DNA from: Absidia repens
Taxonomy: Eukaryota > Mucoromycota > Mucoromycetes > Mucorales > Cunninghamellaceae
Direction: 5' to 3'
Assembly: GCA_002105175.1 (NCBI GenBank)
Contig: MCGE01000030.1
Location: forward strand, 124,001 to 188,000
Length of the DNA: 64,000 nt
This document shows, in pieces, positions 62,501 to 64,000 of this stretch (the stretch's first letter is position 1; each line of letters opens with the position of its first letter). The notes beneath the pieces are model-generated. The model made no database searches and was not told the DNA's origin. It saw only the letters and a list, made by a program, of their open reading frames with translations. A program made the translations under genes and the position numbers.

Positions 62501-64000
62501 TTGTGATCACCGACCAATCTGCTATGCAAGAATTTGCCACTTACATGATCAACAAGGAAGACTTCATCTGGGATATTGTATCTAACGATGTGTCTGTCAC
62601 TGCTCTTGGGTTTACGTTTACTGGTATCAAGATGGAAAAATTCGTTACTCTGAAGGGAGCCAATGGATTCAAGGGCGCTGTGAAGATCAACGATTTTGAC
62701 TTACCTTCCGATGCCAAAGATGGTATTACTCTTGTGGCCAACACTACTATTGGAAATCCATCTCAAGTCGGCTTCTCAATCAACACGGTGAACTTCAACT
62801 CTTACTACAAGGATGTATTGATTGGACCTCTTTCTGCATCCCCCGGTAATTTTGCCCCTGCTGGTTCTTCTGATATTACTATGAATGGTGTTATGCTCCG
62901 TCAAGATACTCCTCATGGTCGGGCTATGGTTACTGAAGTGTTTGAAAATTATTTGGCTGCCAAAGACTCTGTATTGACAGTCAAGGGTGATTCTGCAAGC
63001 GGCCCAGCTGGCGAAGTTGGATGGTTGACTGGTGCTTTCAAGACACTCGAAATCGAAAATGTGATCCTCCCTGGACCCCCAACCAAACCTGTGCTTATTC
63101 CTTCGATCACCATGGAAAATATGCAACTAGACTTCACCAAGGACCCATATGCTGCTCCTGCAAGCTCAACCGATGTGCGTGCTCAACTCAAGAATCCATT
63201 TGGCTTCCCTCTTGGTGTACTTCAATTAAGTATGGAAGTGGATGCTCAAGCTGAAGGACACAAATTGGCTCATCTTTCTGTTCCTGTTGAACCTGCCACT
63301 ACTACCAATGGTGTTGTCAAGACTCAATTTGATAGTATTCCTTTCAGTGTCTACAGTGAAGCCCATGGTCTGTTCTCAATCTTCTTGTCGGCTCTCACTC
63401 ATGCACCCAATGCTACTTTTGGTCTTGTTGGTACTTCGAATGCACTTGCGAAAACTAACATTGGGGAACTCCAATTGAATGGAATTGGTTTTGATGTTAC
63501 TACGAGCATGGCAGGTAAGACCTAAGCTGATTAAGAAAGGGACATTGTTTTGTATACTTGCTAATCTTGTTTTATATATATAATTTTAGGTCTCGGAAAC
63601 TTCTTGGGAAAAACCGATATCCTTTCTCTCGTAATTGCCGGTGGAACCAAGGACTATGTGCTTGTCAAAACTGTTGTTGCGTTCGTCAATCCATCTCAAA
63701 TTACCATCAGTGTTGGCGATATTAGCTTCTCCGCGAAGCTATCCGACGGAACTACTGTTGGACAGGTATATATTACAAACACAATTATCAAACCTGGTGA
63801 CAATCAATACAATGCTGAATTCCATCTCGCTGGTCCTACTGGTCCCATTGGTCAATTGTTTGCCAATTATCTTACGAATGTACAAGTCCCATTGACAATT
63901 GTTGGTACTGCTGAATCGACAAAAATTGAACCACTCTCAAGCGCTTTCCAAACAGTCAACTTAGCAACCATTATGCCACCCATACAAGCACTTCTCATTG
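59553..64000 (+). CDS. DUF3712 membrane protein, copy C (3' end beyond window)
   Basis: Exons 59553-60193, 60287-60327, 60419-63514, 63590 to the window end; partial. The exon 3 length (3096 bp) equals copy A, and the frame is open throughout. Membrane span and DUF3712 modules as in copy A. Near residue 48 the basic stretch reads PKRSFTKNKKYW instead of PKKKFYKNKKYW. This is caused by loss of one A and gain of one C 12-13 bases later, which compensate each other. Exon 4 (GLGNFLGKTDILSLVIAG...) is clearly diverged from A and B (GFANFGGKTTIVSLSVTG...), showing that C is the older paralogue with its own 3' end. It shares its promoter and 5' part with copy B. Confidence 0.88.

Larger units (their letters stand above)
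52348..63552 (+). repeat. Tandem duplication unit 2 (11,205 bp)
   Basis: Direct repeat of 41133-52347. The ten-base length difference is explained by small changes in mononucleotide runs plus a two-base AT loss near 53860. It ends in the intron after exon 3 of copy C, where C continues with its own sequence. Confidence 0.9.

Noticed and set aside
1..64000. CRISPR arrays, operons or bacterial-type regulatory sites.
   Set aside because: The window is eukaryotic, with spliced genes, and no regular short direct repeats with unique spacers were seen.

Overview
The window looks like nuclear DNA of a filamentous fungus, most probably an early-diverging one (Mucoromycota, e.g. Mucorales). The DNA is AT-rich. 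Genes are broken by many 50-180 bp introns with GTAAGT-type donors and YAG acceptors, and exons are short. Long poly-A/poly-T tracts are common, and the proteins (AP180-type ANTH protein, intersectin-like RhoGEF, giant DUF3712 membrane proteins) are fungal. No bacterial, viral or organellar genes were seen. The phylum is inferred from gene content, not proven.

Layout. 1-2866: gene-free, with one arm of a repeat family. 2867-4138 (+): S-adenosylmethionine synthetase. 4838-6319 (-): membrane-anchored alpha/beta hydrolase, convergent with it. 6574-6900: poly-T plus a repeat fragment. 7902-10443 (+): long-chain alcohol oxidase (GMC flavoprotein). 10444-14184: repeat-rich, with an 877 bp inverted-repeat element and two arms of the long-repeat family. 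14185-15694 (-): FHA-domain nuclear protein, divergent from 16343-18406 (+), a histidine acid phosphatase. 18803-20744 (+): bHLH transcription factor. 21279-21797 (+): cysteine-rich, probably secreted orphan. 22348-23179 (-): PTTG1IP-like membrane protein. 24519-26589 (+): ANTH/AP180 endocytic adaptor. 27272-29470: long-inverted-repeat element. 29790-34447 (-): intersectin-like RhoGEF (coiled coil, two SH3, DH, PH). 37093-64000: three tandem DUF3712 membrane-protein genes (A, B, C). Copies A and B are complete in extent, and C runs off the window.

The strongest structural story is the A-B-C array. An 11.2 kb unit (41133-52347) is repeated almost perfectly at 52348-63552. Copy B is a chimera with the 5' part of C and the 3' part of A, and the junction can be placed inside an intron at 52347/52348. 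This is what one unequal crossover between an older A-C pair would give. A separate 2.74 kb tract in the middle of A is identical to B and C except for one base, while its flanks are clearly diverged, pointing to gene conversion. Differences between the two 11.2 kb units are almost all one-base changes in mononucleotide runs. The frameshifts in B may therefore be consensus errors rather than true decay.

The second story is a non-coding, roughly 2.2-2.4 kb repeat family with long (about 0.4-0.6 kb) terminal inverted arms. Two copies are intact in the duplicated unit, one is a diverged full copy at 27272-29470, and several solo arms or fragments are scattered between genes. Functionally the genes are mixed: one-carbon and lipid metabolism, two transcription or chromatin regulators, and two endocytosis/actin genes (ANTH and RhoGEF) separated by 3.2 kb. 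All exon coordinates were derived by hand from splice signals and checked for reading-phase consistency.
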